Below, one piece after another: positions 1 to 5,622 of a DNA stretch of 8,127 nt. The translations under genes were made by a program, and so were the position numbers. The notes beneath the pieces are model-generated. The model was not told the origin of the DNA. It was given only the letters and a program-made list of their open reading frames with translations, and ran no database searches. The DNA is from an uncultured Rhodobacterales bacterium (GTDB lineage: Bacteria; Pseudomonadota; Alphaproteobacteria; Rhodobacterales; Rhodobacteraceae), in assembly GCA_937901055.1 (NCBI GenBank), contig CALCGO010000524.1:1-8127 (forward strand). The letters are read 5' to 3'. The stretch's first letter is position 1; every line of letters begins with the position of its first letter.

Positions 1-244
1 TGATTTGGACGGCGCGGGATTTTATCGGGTCTATGGTGTAGCTGCCGAGGTGGTCTTCGAGGCGGGCTTTCCATTCGACGGATAACTGCGCACCCGGTTG
101 CAAGATCGGGGACATTTTGCGCGAGCCGCCACCCCGCACGAGACCCGCGTGCCGGCCGTGATTTTCGGTAAATACTTCGATGATTGCGGAGCCCTCGCCA
201 TGCTTTCGCACGGATAACAGAACCCCTTCGTCGCGCCATTCCAT
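1..244 (-). CDS. recO: DNA repair protein RecO, N-terminal part (cut by window edge)
   Basis: RecO helps load RecA on SSB-coated single-stranded DNA in the RecFOR recombinational repair pathway and anneals complementary strands. The visible 81 codons begin MEWRDEGVLLSVRKHGEGSA and continue with a short-strand pattern (IIEVFTENHGRHAGLVRGGG, residues 21-40) and SRKMSPILQPGAQLSVEW (41-58). This is the N-terminal OB-fold typical of RecO. The C-terminal helical and zinc-binding part lies beyond position 1. The ATG at 244-242 is chosen because it gives the usual RecO N-terminus. The ribosome binding site is weak (AGG at 255-253, 8 bases upstream, overlapping the stop of the previous gene). The gene follows the DUF1491 gene by 9 bases, so it is probably co-transcribed with era. 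The era-recO neighbourhood is common in proteobacteria. Confidence 0.93.
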   Translation of the reverse strand, partial: MEWRDEGVLLSVRKHGEGSAIIEVFTENHGRHAGLVRGGGSRKMSPILQPGAQLSVEWKARLEDHLGSYTIDPIKSRAVQI

Positions 245-253
245 TTGGCGAAC

Positions 254-586
254 CTAGCCGGAAAGCCCGTCCTGATCCAGTAGGCTTCGGCCTTGTTTAT
301 CCTCGACCTCGATTATCCAGATATCGGGGTCATACTGGCGTTGACGAGCGAGGGCTTCTTCGACTTGCGTGTCGGTGCCCTCCGACAGTGGAACCCAGAT
401 GCGGTTACCCTCTGTGTCGTAGCTGCGCTGGTAGGCTGCCGCGTTTCCGTCCAGCGTGTTGATTTTCACCAGCACGGCTCCGGCGGTAGCGTCCCCGCGC
501 GAGGTTAAAAACGCGGGGATGTCCATTACGCGCAGGCGGGTCAGGTAGGCTTTGACCCAGAATTCAGAGGTGACGCGCGGAGTCAT
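254..586 (-). CDS. DUF1491 family protein, function unknown
   Basis: This is a small soluble protein of 110 residues that I recognise as the DUF1491 family, found mainly in Alphaproteobacteria; no function is known to me. Visible features are an N-terminal segment with SEFWVKAYLTRLR (residues 7-19), a central GAVLVKINTLDG (36-47), and a C-terminal ARQRQYDPDIWIIEVEDKQG (80-99), the most family-like part. There is no signal peptide, membrane segment or cysteine motif. Its ATG overlaps the era stop codon by four bases (ATGA, 586-583) and only weak ribosome-binding sequence precedes it, so it is probably translationally coupled to era. recO follows after 9 bases. The tight position between era and recO suggests a housekeeping role, but that is inference only. 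Confidence 0.88.
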   Translation of the reverse strand: MTPRVTSEFWVKAYLTRLRVMDIPAFLTSRGDATAGAVLVKINTLDGNAAAYQRSYDTEGNRIWVPLSEGTDTQVEEALARQRQYDPDIWIIEVEDKQGRSLLDQDGLSG

Positions 587-1491
587 TTGCCGTCTTTGAA
601 GTTCAGCCCCATTTCACTGAAGCGTTCGGGGTCGTTCAGCCATTTCGGGCGCACTTTGATTTGAAGGAACAGGTGAACTTCGCGGTTGAGGAATTCTTTT
701 AATTCCTGTCGCGCGGCCATTGAGACAGATTTGATGGTTTCGCCTTTTGGTCCAAGAATAATGCCTTTGTGACCGTCACGCATGACGTAGATCAGCTGGT
801 CTATGCGAACGGATCCGTCTTTGCGATCGGTCCACTTTTCCGTCTCAACGGTTAGTTGGTAGGGCAATTCCTGATGCAGGCGCAGGGTTAATTTCTCGCG
901 CGTGATTTCGGCGGCGAGGAGGCGCAGCGGCAGGTCGGCGATCTGGTCTTCGGGGTAAAGCCATGGGCCTTCGGGCAACTCATCCGCCAGCCATTTTTTC
1001 AAATCGTCGCAACCGTGGCCTTTTTCGGCTGAGATCATGAAAGTTGCGTTGAATTTGAACAGCGCGTTCAGTTCGGTTGAAAGCGCCAGAAGGCGGTCAC
1101 TTTTTACGCGGTCGATTTTGTTGATGGCCAGCACGATAGGGCGGTCGTGGACGCGCTCGCTCAAGGCTTCAAGAATGGCTTTGACACCTTCGGTCACACC
1201 GCGGTGGGCTTCGACCAGTAGTACGACTAGGTCAGCGTCGGCGGCGCCTGTCCACGCGGCCGTTACCATCGCGCGATCTAGATTGCGGCGTGGGCGGAAC
1301 AGGCCCGGTGTGTCGACGAATACGATTTGGGAATCGCCTTCAATCGTGATGCCACGGATACGGGCGCGGGTGGTTTGAACTTTATGCGTAACGATGGAGA
1401 CTTTTGCCCCGACCATCTTGTTCAGCAGTGTTGATTTACCGGCGTTCGGTTCACCAATCAGTGCGACGTAGCCGCAATTTGTTTCAGCCAT
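583..1491 (-). CDS. era: GTPase Era, 30S ribosomal subunit assembly factor
   Basis: Era is an essential GTPase that binds the 3' end of 16S rRNA and helps mature the small ribosomal subunit. The 302-residue length is normal. The GTPase domain shows G1 GEPNAGKS (residues 13-20), the switch I threonines in HKVQTTR (36-42), G3 DTPGL (60-64), G4 NKID (124-127) and G5 SAEKG (154-158). The C-terminal KH RNA-binding domain has IILGPKGETIKSV (244-256, GPKG loop) followed by the helix with RQELKEFL (261-268). The ATG at 1491 is one base after the rnc stop, and a strong GGAGG (1502-1498) lies 6 bases upstream inside the end of rnc. The last bases overlap the DUF1491 start by four. The rnc-era pairing is a classic arrangement linking rRNA processing to subunit assembly. 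All catalytic motifs are intact. Confidence 0.98.
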   Translation of the reverse strand: MAETNCGYVALIGEPNAGKSTLLNKMVGAKVSIVTHKVQTTRARIRGITIEGDSQIVFVDTPGLFRPRRNLDRAMVTAAWTGAADADLVVLLVEAHRGVTEGVKAILEALSERVHDRPIVLAINKIDRVKSDRLLALSTELNALFKFNATFMISAEKGHGCDDLKKWLADELPEGPWLYPEDQIADLPLRLLAAEITREKLTLRLHQELPYQLTVETEKWTDRKDGSVRIDQLIYVMRDGHKGIILGPKGETIKSVSMAARQELKEFLNREVHLFLQIKVRPKWLNDPERFSEMGLNFKDGK

Positions 1492-1492
1492 G

Positions 1493-2173
1493 TCAGGCCT
1501 CCAATTTCTTTAGAAGAGCGGCAGCAGCCAGTTGCTGTGCGGCGCGTTTGTTTGGGGCCGTCGCTGTCGCGGACCGGCCGTTTTTCAGTTGAGCTTCAAT
1601 AACGAACACAGGGGCATGATCCGGGCCGCTACGTTCGATTTCTGCATATTTAGGGGGTGGCATGCGGCGGGCTTGTGCCCATTCCTGCAAGTCTGATTTA
1701 GGGTCAGCGGCGTTTTCTTCGGCTTTGGAAATGCGTTTTCCCCAAAGACGCAAGATCAAAACCTTGGCTGCGTCATATCCGGCGTCCAGATAAACGGCGG
1801 CGATTACCGCCTCCATCGCGTCGCCAAGAAGGGCTGTTTTTTTACGCCCACCCGACAACATTTCGGAGCGACCCAGCATCAACGCGGCACCCAAATCTAT
1901 TTCTTCGGCTACCTCGGCGCAGGTTTCTTTTCGTACCAGTGCATTCAGGCGCGGGGCAAGCTTGCCTTCGCGCGCTTCCATGTCGTCGGTCAACAAAGCC
2001 TCGGCGATCACCAGACCCAACACCCGATCCCCGAGGAATTCGAGGCGTTGATTGTCTGGGCGGGTTGTTGTGGATAAGGATGAATGGGTTAGCGCTTGAT
2101 GCAGTACTTCCGGGCGAGCAAACTGATGCCCTAACCGTTGAATAAATGCTGTGGTGCTTGCTGAAAGCTTCAA
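1493..2173 (-). CDS. rnc: Ribonuclease III
   Basis: RNase III cleaves double-stranded RNA, including the 30S pre-rRNA stems, structured mRNAs and antisense duplexes. With a TTG start at 2173 the product is 226 residues, the usual size. The catalytic domain carries the signature NQRLEFLGDR (41-50; metal-ligand candidates E45 and D49), a further acidic residue at E69, and D118/E121 in LLGDAMEAVIAAVYLD (115-130). The double-stranded RNA-binding domain spans about 159-226, with PPPKYAEIERSGPDHAPVF and a final NKRAAQQLAAAALLKKLEA. The TTG is preferred over an ATG at 2221 because it gives the family-typical MKLSASTTAF N-terminus, has AAGG 7 bases upstream, and overlaps the lepB stop by only four bases. 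Position 42 is Gln where E. coli has Glu38; the family signature allows this. Confidence 0.95.
   Translation of the reverse strand: MKLSASTTAFIQRLGHQFARPEVLHQALTHSSLSTTTRPDNQRLEFLGDRVLGLVIAEALLTDDMEAREGKLAPRLNALVRKETCAEVAEEIDLGAALMLGRSEMLSGGRKKTALLGDAMEAVIAAVYLDAGYDAAKVLILRLWGKRISKAEENAADPKSDLQEWAQARRMPPPKYAEIERSGPDHAPVFVIEAQLKNGRSATATAPNKRAAQQLAAAALLKKLEA
1498..1502 (-). promoter_or_regulatory. Strong ribosome binding site of era
   Basis: GGAGG, read on the minus strand, lies 6 bases before the era ATG and inside the last codons of rnc. It is the best Shine-Dalgarno match in the window. It lets ribosomes start era independently of rnc although the genes are only one base apart. Confidence 0.75.
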
Positions 2174-2985
2174 TCTATTGCCTTTAGATAACGATCCGAG
2201 CGCCAATCCCAGAATTTCCATAACGCACTGCCGGCGGCGGAAAATACGATGCGATCAGCGCGACCTATGATGTTTTCGGCGGGTACGAAACCAACGCCGG
2301 GGCTGTAGCCACGCTGCGCAAAACGACTGTCCACAGAGTTATCACGATTGTCACCCATGAAGAAATAGTGCCCTTCGGGGACAAGGAATTCTTGTGTGTC
2401 GTCAGCGCCGGACGTTTCGATATTAAGAACCTCGTGAACGACACCGTTTGGCAACGTCTCCATCGCACGGTCTTTGATGCAATCACCGCCCAGAGCTGGC
2501 CGCGTATTTGCGCAACGCGGGAAACCCTGCTCGGGCCCCTGTTTTTCATAAACCTCTACGAAAGGCGCGATAGCTGTTTGCGGAGCCTCGTTGCCGTTAA
2601 TGAAAAGCACACCGTTTTTCATCTGGATCCGATCACCCGGAAGGCCGATCAAACGCTTGATGTAATCGGCACCGTGTACGGGGTGTTTGAACACCACCAC
2701 GTCGCCACGCTCCGGATCGCTACCCAGCAGGCGTTCGTCTGAACCTTTGGCGAAACCGCAGAAATCTGTCCCGAACATCGTAGGGCAGGAGGCGTAGGAA
2801 TATCCGTAGGTGAATTTGTTGACGAACAGGAAATCGCCGATCAACAATGTGGACTTCATCGAGCCCGACGGGATCCAGAACGGTTGGAACAACAGGGTGC
2901 GGATCAGGCCAGCAAGAATAAGCGCAAATACGATAGTTTTGACGGTTTCAAGTAAGCCACCGTCTGTCGAGGATTTTGAGGCCAT
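2170..2985 (-). CDS. lepB: Signal peptidase I
   Basis: This is the membrane-anchored serine/lysine protease that removes signal peptides from exported preproteins on the periplasmic face of the inner membrane. The protein is 271 residues. One membrane anchor spans about 14-34 (VKTIVFALILAGLIRTLLF), against two in E. coli LepB. Box B is IPSGSMKSTLLIGD (38-51) with catalytic Ser42; the usual proline of SGSMxPTL is Ser45 here. Box D, ADYIKRLIGLPGD (106-118), carries the general-base Lys110. Box E is GDNRDNSVDSR (211-221). Four cysteines (67, 76, 158, 169) lie in the periplasmic part and could form disulfides (inference). The ATG at 2985 is preceded by AGGGA 12 bases away, a slightly long spacing, with seven T's between. 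The stop overlaps the rnc TTG start. It follows acpS after 64 bases. Confidence 0.97.
   Translation of the reverse strand: MASKSSTDGGLLETVKTIVFALILAGLIRTLLFQPFWIPSGSMKSTLLIGDFLFVNKFTYGYSYASCPTMFGTDFCGFAKGSDERLLGSDPERGDVVVFKHPVHGADYIKRLIGLPGDRIQMKNGVLFINGNEAPQTAIAPFVEVYEKQGPEQGFPRCANTRPALGGDCIKDRAMETLPNGVVHEVLNIETSGADDTQEFLVPEGHYFFMGDNRDNSVDSRFAQRGYSPGVGFVPAENIIGRADRIVFSAAGSALWKFWDWRSDRYLKAID
2171..2187 (-). promoter_or_regulatory. Start region of rnc: CTAAAGG and TTG start codon
   Basis: On the minus strand CTAAAGG (2187-2181) is followed after 7 bases by TTG (2173-2171). The TTG shares its last two bases with the TGA stop of lepB, forming TTGA. This spacing decides the start of RNase III: a TTG start coupled to lepB termination, rather than an ATG 48 bases upstream that would overlap lepB by 52 bases. 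Confidence 0.7.
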
Positions 2986-3019
2986 TGGTAAAAAAATTCC
3001 CTGTGTTCAATTCCGGCAG

Positions 3020-3048
3020 CTTTTCGCTGTTGCGACGCAAAGTGTCAA
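3020..3048 (-). promoter_or_regulatory. Weak candidate promoter before lepB
   Basis: A perfect -35-like TTGACA (3048-3043) begins just after the acpS stop. At 17 bases the -10 would be GAAAAG (3025-3020), only a 3 of 6 match, so the call is weak. The 64-base gap is the largest break between pdxJ and recO, which makes an internal promoter for lepB-rnc-era plausible. Confidence 0.28.
3030..3040 (-). repeat. Short perfect dyad TTGCG-T-CGCAA between acpS and lepB
   Basis: Two 5-base arms around one central base form a perfect palindrome within the spacer of the candidate lepB promoter. A single-base loop cannot fold as an RNA hairpin, so if functional it would be a protein-binding site on DNA. 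Directly beside it (3029-3017) CAGC-GAAAA-GCTG could form a very small hairpin. Both could be chance. Confidence 0.3.
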
Positions 3049-3049
3049 G

Positions 3050-3457
3050 CTATGCGGGCGTTTTTGGCAACGCCTCGATGATAACAAATGCCTGTGCCCA
3101 CGGGTGATCGTCGGTCAGGGTCACATGGATATGGGGATGATGCCCCTCGGGTGTCAAGCGGGCGAGCCGCGCGGCAGCGCTGCCGGTTACATGCATGGTC
3201 GGCTGGCCGGTGCGCATGTTGCGAACCTCCATCTCGTTCCAAGCGATACCCATGCGAAGCCCTGTTCCCAGTGCTTTGGAGCAGGCTTCTTTGGCGGCCC
3301 AGCGTTTGGCGTAGGTTTCGGTGGTTAGAAGACGATAATCGGCTGTGGCGCGTTCTATGTTGGTGAACACACGTTTCAAAAAGCGATCCCCAAAACGGTC
3401 GATTGTGCCCTGAATGCGTTCGATATTCGCAAGATCTGAACCGATACCAATAATCAT
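3050..3457 (-). CDS. acpS: Holo-[acyl-carrier-protein] synthase AcpS
   Basis: AcpS transfers the 4'-phosphopantetheine arm from coenzyme A to a serine of apo-acyl carrier protein, which activates ACP for fatty acid synthesis in the cytoplasm. The 135-residue length is usual for the trimeric AcpS type. The N-terminal MIIGIGSDLANIERI has the magnesium-binding Asp8. The central AKRWAAKEACSKALGTG (50-66) has the second metal ligand Glu57 and the CoA-binding lysines. The C-terminal PHIHVTLTDDHPWAQAFVII (108-127) is the family end motif. The ATG overlaps the stop of the exporter gene by four bases (ATGA, 3457-3454) and no clear Shine-Dalgarno precedes it, so translation is probably coupled. A pdxJ-acpS pairing is common in proteobacteria; here one gene is placed between them. 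Confidence 0.97.
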   Translation of the reverse strand: MIIGIGSDLANIERIQGTIDRFGDRFLKRVFTNIERATADYRLLTTETYAKRWAAKEACSKALGTGLRMGIAWNEMEVRNMRTGQPTMHVTGSAAARLARLTPEGHHPHIHVTLTDDHPWAQAFVIIEALPKTPA

Positions 3458-4077
3458 GCGAGTTTGGTCGTCAGAATTTTAAGGCTGGCAGCGCCGAACA
3501 ACATCGCAAATGCGCCATCGAACCAACGGCCAAGTTTCAGGTAAATATTCATCGCGCGTTCGGTCGAAAAAACTACAGCATAACTGAAGAAGACGAAGGT
3601 ACTTACCGCTGCGCAGCTTAGACCCACCACGATAATATCGCGCATTGGCGCTGTTGGCGATATAACGACCGCGAATAGCGCGCCCCAAAACAAGACGGCT
3701 TTGGGATTGGTCAGGTGGATCATCAAGCCTTTAGTATAAGCGGCTTTTGTGGATTGAATTCTGATCGGTTGTGCAGTTCGGGTTCGCGGTTGAAACGCCG
3801 AGCGAAGTGATTTCACGGCGAGCCAGAATAGATACGCTGCCCCGACATACCGTAAGGTTTCCAGCACCCAGGCGTTGGCAATCATAACTGTGCCAAGACC
3901 CAAAGCGGCCGCTAAACCCCACGCAGCCGATCCGGTTGCAACACCTGCGGCGAGGCTTAATGCACTGCGGCGGCCAGATACCATAGCGGTTCCGGCAATT
4001 GCCAAGGTTGCCGGGCCGGGGCTGGCAAGGGCGACTAGCCAGAAGCCCAGAATGACGGCAAGCTCAATGAAGGTCAT
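3454..4077 (-). CDS. LysE/RhtB-family amino-acid exporter (translocator)
   Basis: This is a predicted inner-membrane exporter of the LysE/RhtB superfamily, whose members export amino acids or derivatives such as lysine, homoserine or threonine; the substrate cannot be read here. The 207 residues match the family length. The N-terminal helix leads into the hallmark SPGPATL (19-25), followed by the G-rich SLAAGVATGSAAWGLAAALG (41-60). A third helix runs about 71-89, then a hydrophilic linker rich in basic residues (95-117), then MIHLTNPKAVLFWGALF (119-135) with the conserved NPKAxLFW. C-terminal helices lie at about 147-171 and 185-205. The start ATG overlaps the pdxJ stop by four bases and the stop overlaps the acpS start by four, so it is locked inside the operon. 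Family assignment is sure; the role in this operon is unknown. Confidence 0.93.
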   Translation of the reverse strand: MTFIELAVILGFWLVALASPGPATLAIAGTAMVSGRRSALSLAAGVATGSAAWGLAAALGLGTVMIANAWVLETLRYVGAAYLFWLAVKSLRSAFQPRTRTAQPIRIQSTKAAYTKGLMIHLTNPKAVLFWGALFAVVISPTAPMRDIIVVGLSCAAVSTFVFFSYAVVFSTERAMNIYLKLGRWFDGAFAMLFGAASLKILTTKLA

Positions 4078-4862
4078 GCTACGTTTACGCCAAAGGCTTC
4101 GTTACGGGACTCGTCCATTAATGCCCGCATACGACGGATGGCGGAATCAAGGCCCGAGAATATCGCCTCGCCGATGATGAAATGGCCGATGTTCAATTCC
4201 ATCACTTCGGGGAATGCGGCCAGAGGTTTGACCGAGTTATAGGTGATTCCGTGCCCAGCGTGGACTTCCAACCCAAGACTGTTGGCGTAGGCCGACATTT
4301 CACGCAGGCGTTCCAGCTCCGGCGCGCTTTCATCGTAGCGGCCTTCTTCGACGCCATCGCAATAGGGGCCTACGTGCAGTTCGATTATCTCGGCGCCGAT
4401 ACGCGCGGCCGCCTCGATCTGTTTTTGATCAGCGGCGATGAAAATCGACACACGACACCCCGCTTCGCGCAATGGCGCGATGAAATGGGCGAGGTGGTTT
4501 TCTTCGCGGGCAACATTCAGACCACCCTCGGTCGTGCGTTCTTCGCGTTTTTCAGGCACAATGCAGACAGCGTGAGGCTTGTGGCGCAGCGCAATCGCCT
4601 GCATTTCCGGTGTGGCGGCCATCTCGAAATTCAGCGGGATGCGAAGGTGCTCCATTAGTGCGTCGATGTCGCTGTCGGTAATATGGCGACGATCCTCACG
4701 CAGGTGGGCGGTAATACCGTCGGCCCCCGCAATTTCGGCCATTTTGGCGGCGCGCAGCGGGTCCGGGTAAACCCCGCCGCGGGCGTTGCGTACAGTGGCG
4801 ACGTGGTCAATGTTAACGCCCAAACGTAGTTGGCCGAGCGGTTGGATAAGAGTGTTTGCCAT
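4074..4862 (-). CDS. pdxJ: Pyridoxine 5'-phosphate synthase PdxJ
   Basis: PdxJ condenses 1-deoxy-D-xylulose 5-phosphate with 3-amino-2-oxopropyl phosphate to make pyridoxine 5'-phosphate, the ring-closing step of DXP-dependent vitamin B6 synthesis. It is a TIM-barrel enzyme of 262 residues with the chosen start. Motifs are LGVNIDHVATVRNARGG (14-30), DGITAHLREDRRH (48-60) with active-site His53, LNFEMA (77-82) with Glu80, VPEKREERTTEGGLNV (102-117), HAGHGITYNSVK (201-212) with His204, and ELNIGHFIIGEAI (222-234). The reading frame stays open to an ATG at 5003, but those 47 extra codons overlap the upstream gene and do not look like PdxJ. The ATG at 4862 with AAGG 9 bases upstream gives MANTLIQPLGQLRLGVN. 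It follows the DUF2062 gene by 46 bases, where a promoter may lie, and overlaps the exporter start by four bases. Confidence 0.97.
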   Translation of the reverse strand: MANTLIQPLGQLRLGVNIDHVATVRNARGGVYPDPLRAAKMAEIAGADGITAHLREDRRHITDSDIDALMEHLRIPLNFEMAATPEMQAIALRHKPHAVCIVPEKREERTTEGGLNVAREENHLAHFIAPLREAGCRVSIFIAADQKQIEAAARIGAEIIELHVGPYCDGVEEGRYDESAPELERLREMSAYANSLGLEVHAGHGITYNSVKPLAAFPEVMELNIGHFIIGEAIFSGLDSAIRRMRALMDESRNEAFGVNVA

Positions 4863-4871
4863 AGGTTTCGA

Positions 4872-4875
4872 CCTT
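4872..4875 (-). promoter_or_regulatory. Ribosome binding site deciding the pdxJ start
   Basis: AAGG lies 9 bases before the ATG at 4862. Together with the family N-terminus it supports this start over the in-frame ATG at 5003, which would add 47 residues overlapping the preceding gene. Confidence 0.6.
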
Positions 4876-4896
4876 ATGTTAACGAAATTCAATGCG

Positions 4897-4925
4897 ACGA
4901 TACTGCGCTTATTCGCCAGTGTCAG
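4897..4925 (-). promoter_or_regulatory. Candidate sigma-70 type promoter for pdxJ
   Basis: On the minus strand CTGACA (4925-4920, 5 of 6 to TTGACA) is followed by a 17-base spacer and TATCGT (4902-4897, 4 of 6 to TATAAT). A transcript would begin near 4890 and leave a leader of roughly 28 bases before the pdxJ ATG, long enough for its AAGG site. The -35 part lies in the last codons of the DUF2062 gene. It was found by eye; similar matches arise by chance. Confidence 0.35.
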
Positions 4926-5553
4926 CCAAAGAATCGCGTTCAACACGACGTTTTTCACGCCTTTCGGCCATAATCGCATTTCGCCGGGTTTGATAGGCGA
5001 CAATCACAGGCTTCAGCAAGAAGTACGTGATGGCACCTAAAACAAGGCCGATAATCGTGCCACCAAGCAGATAGGGCAGGAATAGGTTGGTTAGGAAATC
5101 CGCTAGGCCGTCGGGGCGTTCAGCGAAGCCGAACCAGCTTTGGATCAGTTGCCATGTGTCGGTGAAAGCCTTCCAGAACGCTGAATGCAGGCTTTGGAAA
5201 TCGTCGTCTTTGGCGTTCATCCCCAACACCGCACGGCCAAGACTTAACGAGGCCGCCGCAATGAACGGATAGGTGACAGGGTTACCAAACATCGTCGTGA
5301 TGAAGGACGCGACCAAGTTGGCCCGCAGTAAGTAAACAAGCACCAAGGCCATCGCCATATGCACCCCAAGGATGGGCGAGAAGCAAACGAACACGCCGAT
5401 CCCGGCGCCAAGGGCAATTTTATGCGAGGTATCCGGCAAGCGTTTTACGCGATGGCCAACGTATTGAATGCTGCGTTTCCAACCCTTTTTGGGGAAAAAG
5501 AGGGTGCGCAAACGCTGATACAGCGATTGTTTATCCCGTCTTTTGAAAACCAT
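4909..5553 (-). CDS. DUF2062 family membrane protein, function unknown
   Basis: This is a 214-residue predicted inner-membrane protein that I recognise as DUF2062; I know of no established biochemical function. The N-terminal 35 residues are strongly basic with PKKGWKRSIQYVGHRVKRLP (21-40), followed by the family core DTSHKIALGAGIGVFVCFSP (41-60). Hydrophobic segments lie at about 46-62, 65-87 (with GVHMAMALVLVYLLRANL) and 157-181 (LFLPYLLGGTIIGLVLGAIT). The conserved FGNPVTYPF (89-97) lies between the second segment and a short hydrophobic stretch. A polar region (111-155) separates the halves, and the tail (188-206) is highly charged and basic (AERREKRRVER), probably cytoplasmic. AAGGA (5567-5563) lies 9 bases before the ATG. 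The gene sits between rel and pdxJ with its own short leader containing an inverted repeat. Confidence 0.9.
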   Translation of the reverse strand: MVFKRRDKQSLYQRLRTLFFPKKGWKRSIQYVGHRVKRLPDTSHKIALGAGIGVFVCFSPILGVHMAMALVLVYLLRANLVASFITTMFGNPVTYPFIAAASLSLGRAVLGMNAKDDDFQSLHSAFWKAFTDTWQLIQSWFGFAERPDGLADFLTNLFLPYLLGGTIIGLVLGAITYFLLKPVIVAYQTRRNAIMAERREKRRVERDSLADTGE

Positions 5554-5562
5554 AGCTTCGTG

Positions 5563-5567
5563 TCCTT
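5563..5567 (-). promoter_or_regulatory. Ribosome binding site of the DUF2062 gene
   Basis: AAGGA, read on the minus strand, lies 9 bases before the ATG at 5553. It supports this start and shows that the gene is translated independently of rel. Confidence 0.6.
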
Positions 5568-5572
5568 ATAGG

Positions 5573-5593
5573 CATGACATCACAGATGTTATG
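5573..5593 (-). repeat. 21-base inverted repeat in the leader of the DUF2062 gene
   Basis: On the minus strand CATAACATC-TGT-GATGTCATG has two 9-base arms with one mismatch around a 3-base centre. It sits 5 bases upstream of the AAGGA ribosome binding site and 29 bases downstream of the rel stop. No T-run follows, so it is not a standard intrinsic terminator. It could be an operator or an RNA hairpin that affects translation or protects the mRNA end. Confidence 0.5.
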
Positions 5594-5622
5594 AGCCAAT
5601 AGCTACACGAACGCCAGCCTGT

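Noticed and set aside
2045..2050. Gln42 of RNase III in place of the E. coli Glu38 as a sign of lost activity
   Set aside because: The family signature allows Gln at this place, and the key acidic residues E45, D49, D118 and E121 are present.
2990..2996. Seven-T run before lepB as a terminator for acpS
   Set aside because: No stable GC-rich hairpin immediately precedes it, and it lies between the ribosome binding site and the ATG of lepB.
2810..3328. A 172-codon plus-strand open frame across lepB, the gap and acpS
   Set aside because: It crosses two well-supported genes on the other strand and its product looks random.
4182..4658. A 158-codon plus-strand open frame inside pdxJ
   Set aside because: It is antisense to the conserved PdxJ barrel; the translation has no recognisable domain.
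5565..5593. TATAAG before the DUF2062 gene as a -10 promoter element
   Set aside because: No good -35 lies 16-18 bases upstream, and the hexamer overlaps the AAGGA ribosome binding site, so a transcript from it would lack that site.
5554..5622. Intrinsic terminator after rel
   Set aside because: The inverted repeat here is not GC-rich and is not followed by a T-run, so it does not meet the usual form.
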